64,000 nt of DNA from Onchocerca volvulus. Its lineage: Eukaryota; Nematoda; Chromadorea; Rhabditida; Onchocercidae. Shown one piece after another: positions 26,446-37,820 of this stretch. The position numbers and the translations under genes are program-made. The notes under the pieces were generated by a model that had not been told where the DNA came from, ran no database searches, and saw only the letters and a program-made list of their open reading frames with translations. Numbering within the stretch: position 1 is the first letter of the stretch; each line of letters opens with the position of its first letter. The stretch is from the NCBI GenBank assembly GCA_000499405.2, contig HG738139.1, positions 3,328,976 to 3,392,975 of the forward strand. Reading direction: 5' to 3'.

Positions 26446-28559
26446 ATGATCACCGCAGGAAGGCTAAAAAAAGAAGACGAAGAATCGGTTACTTCCGAAG
26501 TGAATGTAGAAGATGAAGAACATGTGTAAGTTTTTCCTCTATAAAAATTTAAATGTTGTTGTAGACTTATTTATATATGATGGATTATTTTTAAAATATC
26601 TAAATGGTAAGACTAAATCTCTAAATGAATGTTATTTCATCTCATGCATTTCGCATTCCAACTGTACTATTTCTGTCCTCAACGTCAACGATTCCAACGA
26701 CTCGTATTAAAGCAAATTAAACTACTTTCTGCTTTGAAATGATTTTATTTTCATCAGCAAAGTAGAAATTGTTCATATTAATTAATAAATAATATATGAT
26801 TTGCATAATTCCTTTAGAATCATATTTAATTTTATATTATTCTAGGCAGATAAGCAGATATGACTGCAGAAAGGCTAAAAAAAGAAAGCATAATATTTTC
26901 AGCAATCCACGAAATAATTATTCAGAATCGTTTCTAGAAGATGGACATGGAATCGTTTTTGGAACACAGGAACAAAAGTAATTTAGTAGATTATTTCATT
27001 TTATAAATAAGAATTGTTATTTTGAGACAGTTTAACTTTATAATGATTTGATGCTGTTGCAGACTTATATATGATGGATTATTGTTGAAATACCTAAATG
27101 GTGAAATTAAATCTCTAAGTGAAGTATGTCGACTTGTAAAAGATCAATTAGGACTTGAAATTTCGGCTCCTACGCTTTCACGACGTCTGAGACATATTGT
27201 AGGTGTTTCGTTTTTCATCACTGTCAAATACACAGTTTTTATTTTCCGTTTTTTTCTTTTTCTAAATATACTTTATTCCATTCTTCATTTTTTAAATTTC
27301 ACAGTTCATTTTATCCTGTGATTTACGAAAATTTTTATATTTTCCATCAAAATACTTCATTCGAATCAAACTTTTATTTTTGCTCTTGTTGCAGAATAGA
27401 AATGCGGAATCAAATGACGAACAAGAAAGGAAGTAAGCTTTTTTTTTTTCCAAAAAAAAACTTTAAGGTTTTCACGTAAGAAATATTTCAAATTGCTCTA
27501 AATTTGCAGTTTTTTATTTACTTAATATAAATAATCTTATTAAGGAGGAAAATGGGCGTATTGAAAGGTTTCACTATAATGCAGCGTGCTCTTTCGAGTC
27601 GTTACAATGCTTCTTTGCTGACAGTAATGGATGATAAAACCAAAGAAATTCGGCAGTATGCATATATGAAAAGTTCCGTTGATGGGCGTAAAGAGTATTA
27701 TCGATGCAACAGATGTCTGCGAGCGAAACGAAAAAGCGGATCTGGGAAAGGAGCTCAGGCATCTATAATAGTTTACGATGGTGAAATAATTGGAGATAAA
27801 CCGCCGGAACATCATGCTGATTGTGAGCCAGTATCATATGAAGAAATTGCTTCAATAACTAGTCAACGTGAAAGTCGAGCATTCGAAAGGGAAGAAAACG
27901 AACAAGTGCGCCAAGTGTTGAGGAACAGGCAGTTACTCTTAAAGCAGGTAATTTAAAAAAAAAAAATTTGAACTCCGTACTTTTTTCTTTCTTTCTCTTT
28001 ATTTCGATTTTTTTGTTAGTGTTTCATCATTAATAGTAATTTATTATAAGAATTTTTCTCAATTTCATGAATTTTGTATAAAATCTTATTTAAATTGTTG
28101 AATTAGATTACAGCAGCTGTTCCTAATCTATTATATTATTTATGCATTATACATTCAGACAGAATCATTAGAACCACCGCAACTTTCACCGATTGAGGGT
28201 GATGAATTGGCAGAATTTGATGATGAATCAAATGGCACCGGATTTGTTGAGCCTCAGAGACAAGTAGTTGAAGATAAGGTAAGAATTTAAACTGTTCTGT
28301 TAGTCCAGAGTTTTTAATAATGCAGAAGTGGTTTTCGAAAACTTTTTTGCAAAAAAAAAAAAAAAAAAAAATGAAGTTTCCTACATTTCATATTTCGAAA
28401 GGAAATAAAATTTAGTTTTTTCAGAAAAAACGGATGGAACGAATTTTATCAGCAGTTTTACTTCTTCTCGATGAACTTGATGGGGAGAATTTGCTAACAG
28501 TCATTGAAGAAGCACAGTATCGTGTTGCAGAATTACCTAGAAGATCATTATTAAGGTGA
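26446..28559 (+). CDS. Nematode zinc-binding protein, RYYR-CCHC/FLYWCH-like, with N-terminal HTH-like segment
   Basis: Six exons: 26446-26525, 27063-27198, 27395-27432, 27545-27947, 28159-28278, 28425-28559; phases agree and give 303 residues plus TGA. The start ATG lies 14 bases after a TTCTAG acceptor-like site. Segments are an acidic N-terminus (1-27); a compact helical stretch (28-72) with SLSEVCRLVK and APTLSRRLRHI that resembles a helix-turn-helix; a core (85-219) with EYYRCNRC (135-142) and HHADC (174-178), spacing that suggests zinc binding by C-x2-C plus H and C; then an acidic linker and a Leu-rich C-terminal helix (260-303). Similar cores are known in nematode multigene families; function is unknown, nuclear DNA binding is a guess. 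The acceptor of exon 4 could also be 3 bases later (27548). A duplicated exon (26846-26977) may be inserted between exons 1 and 2. Confidence 0.75.
26563..26640 (+). pseudogene. Decayed duplicate of exon 2 of the zinc-binding-protein gene
   Basis: The segment encodes IYDGLFLKYLNGKTKSLNE after GTTGTAG and parallels IYDGLLLKYLNGEIKSLSE in real exon 2 (27063-27198). A 4-base insertion (ACTTATTTATATATG against ACTTATATATG) shifts phase, so joining it to exon 1 meets a stop at once, and the similarity ends after about 80 bases. It looks like the remnant of a tandem duplication of about 0.4-0.5 kb. Confidence 0.6.
26846..26977 (+). CDS. Possible cassette exon, duplicate of exon 1 of the zinc-binding-protein gene
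   Basis: This 132-base open segment begins after TTCTAG and ends at AAAA|GTAATT. It is symmetric (phase 2 at both ends), so it can be included between exon 1 (26446-26525) and exon 2 (27063) without changing frame, adding 44 residues. Its sequence is clearly related to exon 1, including the upstream intron text AGAATCATATTTAA and the core GGCTAAAAAAAGAA. It is read in a different frame: basic residues (CRKAKKRKH) instead of the acidic ones of copy A. The frame corresponding to copy A's ATG is closed here by TAG. Transcript data are needed to show use. Confidence 0.4.
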
Positions 28560-30901
28560 TGAGTGTTAAAATCAGTGATAGCAATGTATAATATACTTTT
28601 GGTTTTTCAAAAACAAATTTGATGTATTATTAATGATATCATTTTTAATCTATGGCCTAAGCAATTTTCTGTGCTTATAATGATTTTCAGCGTTCACTAA
28701 GTGAATGATTAGGACTATTTAAATTGCTTTGATTTAGACATTTTTTTCTTCACCTCCCACGATTTCTAATTCAGGAGTTATATTGTCTCAGTGTTGCAGT
28801 TTTGCAATAATATAAATAAGTTATTGTTTTTTTGAATATATTAAGTGATAATAGAAGTAGCAATAAGATGAAAAGAGGATGCGAAAACAGAATGTTCAAC
28901 AGCACATCAGAAATAATCAAACGATCTCAGGTGTTTCACAGCTATAGAATATTTCTCAATTTTAAGAAATCTCGCGAATTTATGTCCTTTTAGAATTTTG
29001 TATAGGCAAAGGTAAATCGTATAGGTTGTAAAATTTTCAGATATGTGCCAGATTTGTAGTATTAAAGTATTTTCATGAAATTCTGTTTTTTTTTTTTTTA
29101 TTTTTTTCGTGCTTTTTGATTGCGACAATCTCAGAGTTATGCTAATTCATTATTCAAGGATTAAACGTTCCACTAACTTTTTTTGTACTCTTTTTGGATA
29201 GCTTCACAATTCAATAACATCAAAAAGTGAAATAGAAAGTTTTTGTCGGTTAACTAGACCATTTACTTGAAGAGTTATCCTGAGGAAATCATGATTATTT
29301 AAAGAGTGGTTGTTCTCTGTCTGGTTTGCGCCTTTTCATTTTCACTTCGCCATCTCCATCACCTGTACCAATTATATCAGATTGTATGATATTTGTATGT
29401 TTGACAAAGTAACTACATCTGATAATGATATTCGGATAATTGACAAAAGTCAGATAGTCATGATAACTTTAAAATAAGTTGTGCTTACGCAAACATTTCA
29501 ATTTTAAGCATTTCTTTTATATTGTAATAATTTATTCCTTTTTTATATTGCATTCTTTTGAGATCAGAAAAGATTTTTTTGGCTTCAAACTCAATTTTAT
29601 GCATTATTTTCATCGCCAGTATTTCAAACATCAGTTTATATTCTTAATGAATTGAAGTATTTTTCAAATTAATTTTGTTTCTCTTTTGTTTTTTATTTCC
29701 CATGTTTATTCTAATTGTTTGTAAAATTTTAAACAACGTATTTGCGTTGTATGTATCTGTTACACTTATCTGTTTGTGAACGTTCTCTTTGCTTAATTCC
29801 ATTAATTTACACTTTTTTCTTTTTTTTTTTTTCTTTTTTTCTTTTTTTTCAAAATAGATAATAGGCATATCATCGAGATGACTTGAAGATTATCTTACTG
29901 TATATGTATATATGTATATATAATATATACATATTATATATAGATTGATATACGGTTAATATTGATATTCAAGGCACCAGAAAGCTTTTTTTTTTTGTCT
30001 TTCAATCACAATAACAAATAAAGTTTACGAAACAGAATAACTAGAAATGAAATTTGTGCAAGTCAAATTCAATTGAAAAATAGAATGATATGATGAAATA
30101 AACAATCATAATATAATATTGTTGATTTGGCAAATTAATGATAATTCCAGTATTTGTATTGTGATCATGATAATAAACAATGATAATAACAATCATGTGG
30201 ATGGCATTAACATTGTTATTAGTGGTAATAAAAATGAAAATAATGATAATAATTGTGATTTTAAATCTATGAAATGAATAATATTACAGTATTTCCTAAT
30301 ATTATTTATATCTGAAGCACAGGCATGAAAATAAATGAAATTTGAATTTATTGTCTGCAAATTTCTGTTTATATGTTTGAAAAGACTGTTAAAAAAATAG
30401 TTGTAGTTTTGAATTTAGATTTTTATGCAATTACAGTGATTTTGAATTTAGGTTTTTATGCAAATTTTTTTCAATTTATAAAAATATACAATATATAAGT
30501 TTAAATTTTTGCTGCAAATGAATCCTTTTTTTTATTTCTTGTAAGCTATTACTAATAAGCAGCTTGCATTTATCATTTAAAGCAACGAATACTGATTTAC
30601 GGGGTTAATTAATCAATTAATTCATCATTTAATGTAATCTACGCAAAAAAAAAAGAAATATTGAAAATATTTTAACAAAATGATTGAAAATTTTTGTATT
30701 CATGTAAAAATTTGGAAATTTTTGATAAATTATTGCACAAAAAAAATGTCTAAATTAATTATAAACTACTATTATATATCATAAATATTGTGTGTTCTTT
30801 GCGTTTACGTAACGGACGTGTAATAATTTACCGTAATTGATTAAAAGAAATGAATAAATGGTGAATTTGAATATGTAATTAATTAAATTCTCTAATTAGA
30901 G
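28560..30901. other. Intergenic region before the REEP5/YOP1-like gene
   Basis: No gene is supported. It contains pyrimidine-rich runs (29815-29850), an alternating TATATG/TATATA palindromic patch (29899-29942) and AATAATGAT-type simple sequence (about 30100-30260). The 30780-30900 part is the likely promoter/trans-splice region of the next gene, with CTCTAATTAG immediately before its ATG. Confidence 0.55.
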
Positions 30902-32324
30902 ATGGCAGCAGTAATTGAAGCTGATCGATCATTATCAAATGTAAATTTGACCGAGAGAGATTTAAGCGGATCGGAACGAATTTTTCATGGTGTAATGCAT
31001 AAACCACAATTATTTACATTCCTCTACAATAAACGAAGCGCAAATTTGAATAATTTCTTTCAGCCAATCGAATTGGGAATCAATCGAGAACAGGTTATCT
31101 TTGACATTTGACCTTTTGTGCCTTTTTTCTTTATACTAATTGTAAAAAGTAATAATTGAAAATTTCATATTTTATTTATTTATTCAATATTTTGCTTATA
31201 ATTAATTCAAATTTGATTAATATATGCTTTATTATGCAAATTTATTTTTCAGCTGGTATATATAATTTTAGTTGTATTCGTTTTCTATCTATTATTTGGA
31301 TGTTTTGCTGAATTAATTTGTAACATCTTTGGATTCGCTTATCCTGCTTATGCATCTGTTAAAGTAAATTTTTAAAATTTAAATTTTATTGGAAAAATGA
31401 ATTCGTCTAATTAATTCAAGAAGTTTTCATGATTTGTCGTTAAATTCAAAAAAAAAAAAAAAACGAAATTTAAGGCAATTCGAACACCAAATAAAGACGA
31501 TGATACGCAATGGTTGATGTATTGGACAGTTTTTGCTACATTTTCTATAGCTGATTCTATGATATCTGTAATTACAAACTTTTTCCCGGTATATTGGCTA
31601 TTTAAAGTGAGAAAGTTTTATATTAAAAAAGATTTAAATTTGTATTTAAATCATTTAAATTTACCTATTTAATTTATATTTGAATTTATAATTGCAATGA
31701 AAAATGTTTTTTGTAAAAATTTCCGAAATAATAATGTTTAAATTTTGGACAAAAAAAAAAATAACCAATAGATAATATAACAATGAGCTTATTTCATTTA
31801 ATTTGTAAATTTTTAAATTAAATGAAATTGAAATTTGTATTTCGATCATTTTAATTATTATCTATTTAATTTGCATTTAAATTTATCTGTTTAATTTATG
31901 TATGGATTTATAATTGCAATGAAAAATGTTGTGTAAAAATTTTCAAAATAATATTGTTCCAAAATAGACAAAAAAAAGAAAAAAAAAAAAGTAAAGATGA
32001 GATAATATAGCAATAATTATATTTCATTTATTAGCAATAATGAAAAAATATATATGACGAAATTTTCGTCCAAATTTTACTCTTTAATTAATTAATTAAT
32101 TAAATTCCATTCATTTCCAGGCAGCATTCTTACTTTATCTTTATTTTCCGAACAGTAATGGAACACAAATATTATTCGACAAAATTGTCAATCCAATAAT
32201 TTCAACGATTGATGATTTCATTAGCAATTATAATGCACAACAATTTCAAGAATTAAAAACGAATAATCATCAATCATCGAATAATTTAAAGAAATATAAT
32301 AGATGTATTAAAATTAAACGATAA
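30902..32324 (+). CDS. yop-1: REEP5/YOP1-type ER membrane-shaping protein (TB2/DP1/HVA22 family)
   Basis: Four phase-0 exons: 30902-31093, 31253-31363, 31475-31606, 32121-32324, giving 212 residues plus TAA. An N-terminal cytosolic segment (1-64) precedes the TB2/DP1/HVA22 core: a hydrophobic hairpin (65-98), the family signature GFAYPAYASVK (91-101), a polar link, W114 and W118 of the WLMYW block, a second hydrophobic pair ending PVYWLFK, then LLYLYFPNSNG and a hydrophilic Asn/Lys-rich tail. The family wedges hairpins into the ER membrane, curving it into tubules and binding reticulon/atlastin partners. The length is a little above the usual ~185, from the N- and C-terminal extensions. The ATG follows an acceptor-like CTAATTAG by two bases. 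The symbol is assigned by resemblance to the single C. elegans REEP5/6 homologue. Confidence 0.95.
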
Positions 32325-32445
32325 GATTTGAATTGATTCAATTTCATTCATTAATTGCAATATAAAAAATATATGACAAAATTCTTTTTAAGAGAAAAAA
32401 ATAATGATTTATTTTTGTTTATTTGTCAGATCAGAGATTAATAAT

Positions 32446-32451
32446 AATAAA
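32446..32451 (+). terminator. Candidate polyadenylation signal of the REEP5/YOP1-like gene
   Basis: AATAAA 121 bases after the stop codon; a second copy lies at 32520. Chance occurrence is likely in this composition. Confidence 0.4.
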
Positions 32452-32742
32452 TCTCATGGATGATATAAGAAATATCAAACTAATTGTTATATATTGCTTA
32501 AATTTTGATAAAATTAAGAAATAAATTTAATGAAACTAAAGAATTATCTATTTTAGATGTTAAATATACAATTCTAATTTAAAATGTAAAAATGAAAAAA
32601 TGACTGATAAAATATGTGTTGGCTGTTGGCTGATAAAATGACTGATAAAACATGTTGATGAAATTGAAAATGAATTATATGATGTGTATATATAAATTAT
32701 TATAAATAATAATGCTAAATATATGTTTATATGTGTATGTGT

Positions 32743-33060
32743 TAGGTCAAAGGTTAATAATAATATGTTCCACGATATCAGCTAATAATCTTTGACCTGA
32801 CAAACACTCACATAAATGTGTATATGTGTGTGTTTTGTCAGGTCAAAGATTAGTAACCGATATCTGGAATATATTGTTGCAACATATGTGTGTTCACCGG
32901 GTCAAAGGTTAATAGCCAATATCGTGGAATATACTATTATAACAGATTGTGTGTATATGTCAGATCGGTCAAAGATTGATAACTGATATCGTGGAAAAAC
33001 GCACAATTGTGTGTAAGGTCAAAGGTAAAAATAGCTCATATCTTAGAATACATTATATTG
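32743..33060. repeat. Degenerate repeat array with DR1-like GGTCAAAGGTTA cores and a ~100-bp near-palindrome
   Basis: Five forward copies of a unit beginning GGTCAAAGRTTA and followed by roughly AATAGCCGATATCGTGGAAT start near 32744, 32840, 32900, 32967 and 33018. They are separated by TGTGTATATGTG-rich spacers of variable length. One inverted copy (32768-32802) pairs with the copy at 32836-32870 across a 33-base GT/AC-rich loop, making a near-palindrome at 32768-32870. It lies about 0.4 kb beyond the stop of the REEP5/YOP1-like gene. Confidence 0.8.
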
Positions 33061-33731
33061 TCATCTGTTATCTAAACAGTTGGAGTGTTGTAAACAGCAG
33101 AGCAGTTTGACCTTTGACATTAAAAAAAATTGTTCCAAATGCCAGAACTTTTTAAGAGTCCATCGAATAGAATCTGATTTATCGGTGATAAAATAATGAT
33201 AAGTAATCAGGTACAGTGATATTCATGAATCGAGAAGCGATCAGGTTGATATTAAAGTCTAATATTTTGAAATGCTATTTAATTTAAATTTAATTTAAAT
33301 AACCGATAAATTTAAATAAATTTTTTGAATAAATTAAAAAATTATTTAATTTTTAAAAAAAATTTTTTTTTAAAAATTTAAATAACCATTGCTATTTAAT
33401 TTAAATAACCGGTTTTTTTTTCCGACTGATTGTCTATTCATTAATTTAAACGTGATATTAAGCAAAATAATATTTCGATTCAAGATCAGATCAATAAAAG
33501 TTTGCATTTTTCCGAAAGTTTGCATTTTTTTTTTCCGATAATGCTAATACTTTTCTAGTTGAAGATTGCTACTAGAGATTGATGATCTTATCAAATATGT
33601 AAAAGTAACAGATAAGTTTTTCTAAAGCTATTTATACATTGGGCTTCAAGTTTAACTTCATTAAGCTCCATTAGGCTATTTTCTAAGTTTAAATATCATG
33701 CCGATGATGAGTATGATGTTCTTCGCGATAA

Positions 33732-33812
33732 GATTTGCGAACTTAACGGTAAAAATAAATGATTTGCGAACTTAACGATAAATATAAATGATTTGCGAAC
33801 TTAACGGTAAAT
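33732..33812. repeat. Three-copy 29-bp tandem repeat
   Basis: The unit starts GATTTGCGAACTTAACGGTA and repeats at 33732, 33761 and 33790 with single-base changes. Confidence 0.9.
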
Positions 33813-35430
33813 ACAAAATTTGTGTACTGTGAAGTAACAAAAATTGTGAATTCGAAGAAATTTACTTTTTTTTGTATTAGAAGAAAATATATTGTGATTA
33901 TATAAGTTCCAATCAAATTAACTTGGTTGTTTATGATACAAGAAAATAAGTTGTGGAAAAAAAAAAACAAGTAAAAATCGATTATTTGTAGAAATGTTTT
34001 GATTGTTTGTAGGTAGGTTCAATTAATTAGTACCAAGATTGCAAACTTAAATGGCATATTTATCGACTGTAACTGATATCGATAATTAATTGGAAAATTT
34101 TCAAACTTTTCTGTTCATTTATTAATGATATACTTATTTCAGAATAAAATTATTTGATTAAAAAATACGATGATATTTTGTATAAAACTTATTTACAATA
34201 TAATTATTACTAAAATTCTGATTTGATTTCCAAAACTTGAGCTCATTTTACAAATGACACTGTTATTGTTATCATTTATTATACTCGAAGGAAATATATG
34301 CTATATTTTTCTGATATTATCAATTGATACTATTATTGTACGACGAAATTCATTTCAAATATAAAAAAGTAATGGAAAACAAAAAATAATTAATAAATTT
34401 AATTTCAAAAAAAAAAAAAACAAACTTACTTGAAATGCATTTTGGTTTTGATATTAAGATTGAGAAAAGAAATATCATTCTTATCATTAATCATCAATAA
34501 TTAATTATCATTCAGGGTTAATTGTTTTGAAAAATTACTTCAAATTTCTTGAAATTTTTAATTATTTAATACATAACAAGTTATTAGGATGAAATTTTAT
34601 AGAATTTTAATTGCTGTCTTCTTCCGTTTTATAAAGTTGATTGTTGAGTAAATTACTATTGAAATATTGGAAGATGATAAATTGGATAGAATTAATGATA
34701 TTTCTTCCCATCATAAATATAATATCCTAAAGGCGAAAATTAAGAAAGAAGGATATGAATTGTCCTTGAGATATTATACATTATCAACAAATCAATCAAA
34801 ATTATGCCAATGAACGACATTTATCAGTGATCATTATCAATTCCCTTATCATCGCCAATAATAACTATTCTTTCATTAAAATTATTCATTTAATGATGAA
34901 TTTCTTAGCATTTCCTCTATAATATCAAAAAATATTTTCGCAGTTTATAGTAATGCTTAAATTATTTAATATTTGTACCGATTCTATATCGATATTCTTG
35001 AAAAACGAAAAAATCTGAAACATTACGAATTGTTGAAAAAAAAAAAGGCATAAACTAATTAAGTCGAAATTTCTGTTTAAGATATAAAAGTAAAATTGAA
35101 TGATTGTTTTAGATCGATTTGATTGATCGACTAATCGATGATTAGTTGATCAGAAAATTCAAATTCTATGTAGTAAACAATTTGAAAAATCCTTATAGCT
35201 TGATATTTTTCAAAAGTATACAAATGTATAATGAGATAGGGAGAAATATCAAATGAATTGTAGAGTAATCTGATTGATAAGAGATAATTATATTTAGAGT
35301 GAATATAATTAAAGGTTATGATAAGAAAAGTGTAATTAATGGATAAGATAAGAAAGACTGATAAGACTTTTCTTGTAGGTCATCAGGTCATATGTACTCC
35401 AAATCTCATTTTTGCATAATATTAGTCATA

Positions 35431-35493
35431 TTGATTTTTAATAGTACAGTATGACATTTAAATATTGATTTTTAATAGTACAGTATGACATTT
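35431..35493. repeat. Two-copy 34-bp direct repeat
   Basis: TTGATTTTTAATAGTACAGT followed by ATGACATTT occurs at 35431 and 35465; a partial third AGTATGACA follows near 35500. Confidence 0.85.
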
Positions 35494-36635
35494 GAGTATA
35501 GTATGACAAACATAAAGTATTATTATAAGTATAAATATCATAATCAGTACAAATATAAGTATAAAAATGATCAAATTGGCTAATCAGTATATCAGTATAT
35601 AAGTATGAGTATAAAAAAAAAAAATATCTCATTATAATTCGTAATTACGATAAAAGAAATTCTTTACTAAATAGTTTTCAATAATTACACCAATAAATGA
35701 ACAAAATGAAATAAAAGATCATTTAATTAATTATTATCAATTAGATAATTAAGTTGCTTATTTAAGTTAATCCAAATGAAAGAAAAAGATTTTCACGATT
35801 AAATCTATCAAAATTTGAATTAATTTATCGATCAAACAAAGAAATGGATCAAAACATTTGAATTTGTTAATTTAAAAAAATTTTACGAAAAAAGAAAAAC
35901 TTTTTTAAACATTAAATAATTTAAATGTGAGTTTATTTTATCTTTCGTTTTTCTGTTTATTTCCAAAAATTTTAATTTTCCAAAATTTAAGCGAAATTCC
36001 AAATTCTAAATGATAAATTAATTGAGAGAAAGAAAAAAAAAAGTGAAAAGAATGGATTACAGAAAAATATCTTTAAATCTTGCTTGCATAATTTTTCACT
36101 TTTATTTCGATATTGATAATGATCATAAATTAAAATAGGAATTTATATGAAAAATAATTAATGCAATTTGAAATAAATGCAATTTTGATATATTTAATAT
36201 AATAGCAAATTTAGATTTCTTTTTGCAAAATTAAATACTTTTTACTTTTTTTTTTTAATGCTTACTTAAAAATTGGATAAATATAAATAAATATTTTAAG
36301 TTGTTTATTTTTGCAGAATGTTTCAATCAATTAAGGTAAATTTTCAACCTTTAAGGTCTTTTTAATCACTCAAATATTTTAATAAATTTAATAAGTTTTG
36401 TTTTCAACATTTAAGATTATTTTCACTTAATTATTCAAATATTTTAATGAATTAAAATTAATTTTGCTTTGCACTTATTCCAAGAATAACAAGAATATCT
36501 TGAATTGTTGTCTTATTTGGTTCGTTGAGATGAATATATATGATATTGTTGAAGCGAAAGAAGAGACATTCAAGTTTGTTTTGCTTGTCAACAGTGTGAA
36601 CGTCCCGGGGCATCATATTGACATAAATATCGATC

Positions 36636-36852
36636 ATTGACCATCTATCCTTGACCATTGGGCGGAGTATCGGTCAGTTGTCCTTCAATGTTGATGCCAT
36701 TCACCCATCGAGATGTGATGTGATGATGATCATCCTTCTCCTCCTCCTTCTCCTTCATTTGCAACAAACGGCGAAGGGTCATTCGGTTGAATGGTCAGTC
36801 CACTTCTCAGCTGACCTCTTCTAATGACCATTTCATTTCCCCTCCCTGACCC
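36636..36852. promoter_or_regulatory. GC-richer island with eight GGTCA half-sites upstream of the poly-His gene
   Basis: GGTCA or its complement TGACC occurs near 36638, 36652, 36672, 36778, 36793, 36812, 36825 and 36847. The segment is visibly richer in G+C than its surroundings (CGTCCCGGGG at its left edge, CCTCCCTGACCCCTCACCC at its right). GGTCA is the core half-site of nuclear hormone receptors. The island ends about 0.4 kb before the ATG of the secreted protein gene, a plausible promoter or enhancer position. Binding is inference. Confidence 0.45.
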
Positions 36853-37273
36853 CTCACCCAACAATACGTTCTAATATTTGTTACCAAAAGATTTTCTTAC
36901 CAACGAGAAAATACAATTCATTTGTTTCAATCTTAGCAATTTCCTTTCTCGTTTCTTTCATTTAAACATAAAAAAATTCAACCTTTTCAAATTTGAATTC
37001 CAATTTTTACAATCAAATTTGAAACAAATTAACTTAAATATTATTTCAAATTTTTGAAACAAAAGAAGAAAAATCAAGCATAAGAATTTTGTCATGAAAA
37101 TAATTAATTAAGCACTCTTATAAAATAATTTTCGTTCATCGAAATAGTTATTTTCGTTTAATAACAAATTACAAAAGATAATAATTTTTCTTTTTTTTTC
37201 AATTTACATCAAATTCTTTAGGAAATTAAGAACTTGAAACTAAATTTGATCAATTTGAAACTTAAACCTTTCG

Positions 37274-37820
37274 ATGGCACACATTCTTCCACTCATCTTC
37301 ATCTCATTTTGCATTCTTACTTCAGCGGTATGTCTTTTAGCATAATTTCAAATAATTCGAACAAATAAGAAGACAAATATATTAATTAAAATTAATTACT
37401 ACATAAATAAATGAACAAATTTTGCTTTATTACTAAAAATTTTTTCGTATTTTTAAAAAATTTAATTGAAAAAAGTGAAATTTTTAGCAAGAAACTAGTG
37501 AACAACCAGGATTAACAGTTGAAATTATCGCCGAACAACAAGATGCTACTACAGCTGATCAAGAAGTGACAACAACAGTTGACACTCATCATCAACATCA
37601 ACATCAAACTGATAAAGTGGTAAAATCACGTCAAATTACTGGAGATGAACAAACAACAACAACAACAACAGCAATTAACCTGAATGAAACGATTACTAAT
37701 TCTACTACAGATTCTAATTCTACTATTATTACGACGACCCTTGACCTTCAAGAAAGTACAACCACTGGTACTACTGACAATCATCATCATCATCATCATC
37801 ACCATCATCATCATGAATGA
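37274..37820 (+). CDS. Small secreted Thr/Ser-rich protein with a C-terminal polyhistidine tail
   Basis: Two phase-0 exons, 37274-37327 and 37488-37820, give 128 residues plus TGA. Exon 1 is a near-perfect signal peptide (MAHILPLIFISFCILTSA) ending at a likely cleavage site, so the mature chain begins QETSEQ. The remainder has low complexity: Gln/Glu-rich, then a His-Gln patch (HHQHQHQ), Thr-rich runs, three N-glycosylation sequons (NET, NST, NST) and a tail of eleven consecutive histidines before a final Glu. There are no cysteines in the mature part and no recognised domain. The His tail could bind Zn, Cu or haem; this is inference. Lack of homology and simple-sequence content lower certainty, but the signal peptide/intron structure and the clean frame support a real gene. 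A candidate AATAAA is at 37984-37989. Confidence 0.7.

Larger units (their letters stand above)
32325..37273. other. Intergenic region between the REEP5/YOP1-like and poly-His secreted protein genes
   Basis: No gene is supported over 4.9 kb. It holds a repeat array with DR1-like GGTCAAAGGTTA units (32743-33060), a three-copy 29-bp tandem repeat (33732-33812), a two-copy 34-bp repeat (35431-35493) and a GC-richer island with eight GGTCA half-sites (36636-36852). The remaining sequence is AT-rich with homopolymers. Confidence 0.6.

Noticed and set aside
36458..36658. Minus-strand 66-codon frame (MVKDRWSMIDIY...) at the edge of the GGTCA island
   Set aside because: No motif, no splice partner and no neighbouring exon; composition is explained by the island. 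Kept only as a possibility for a transcript check.
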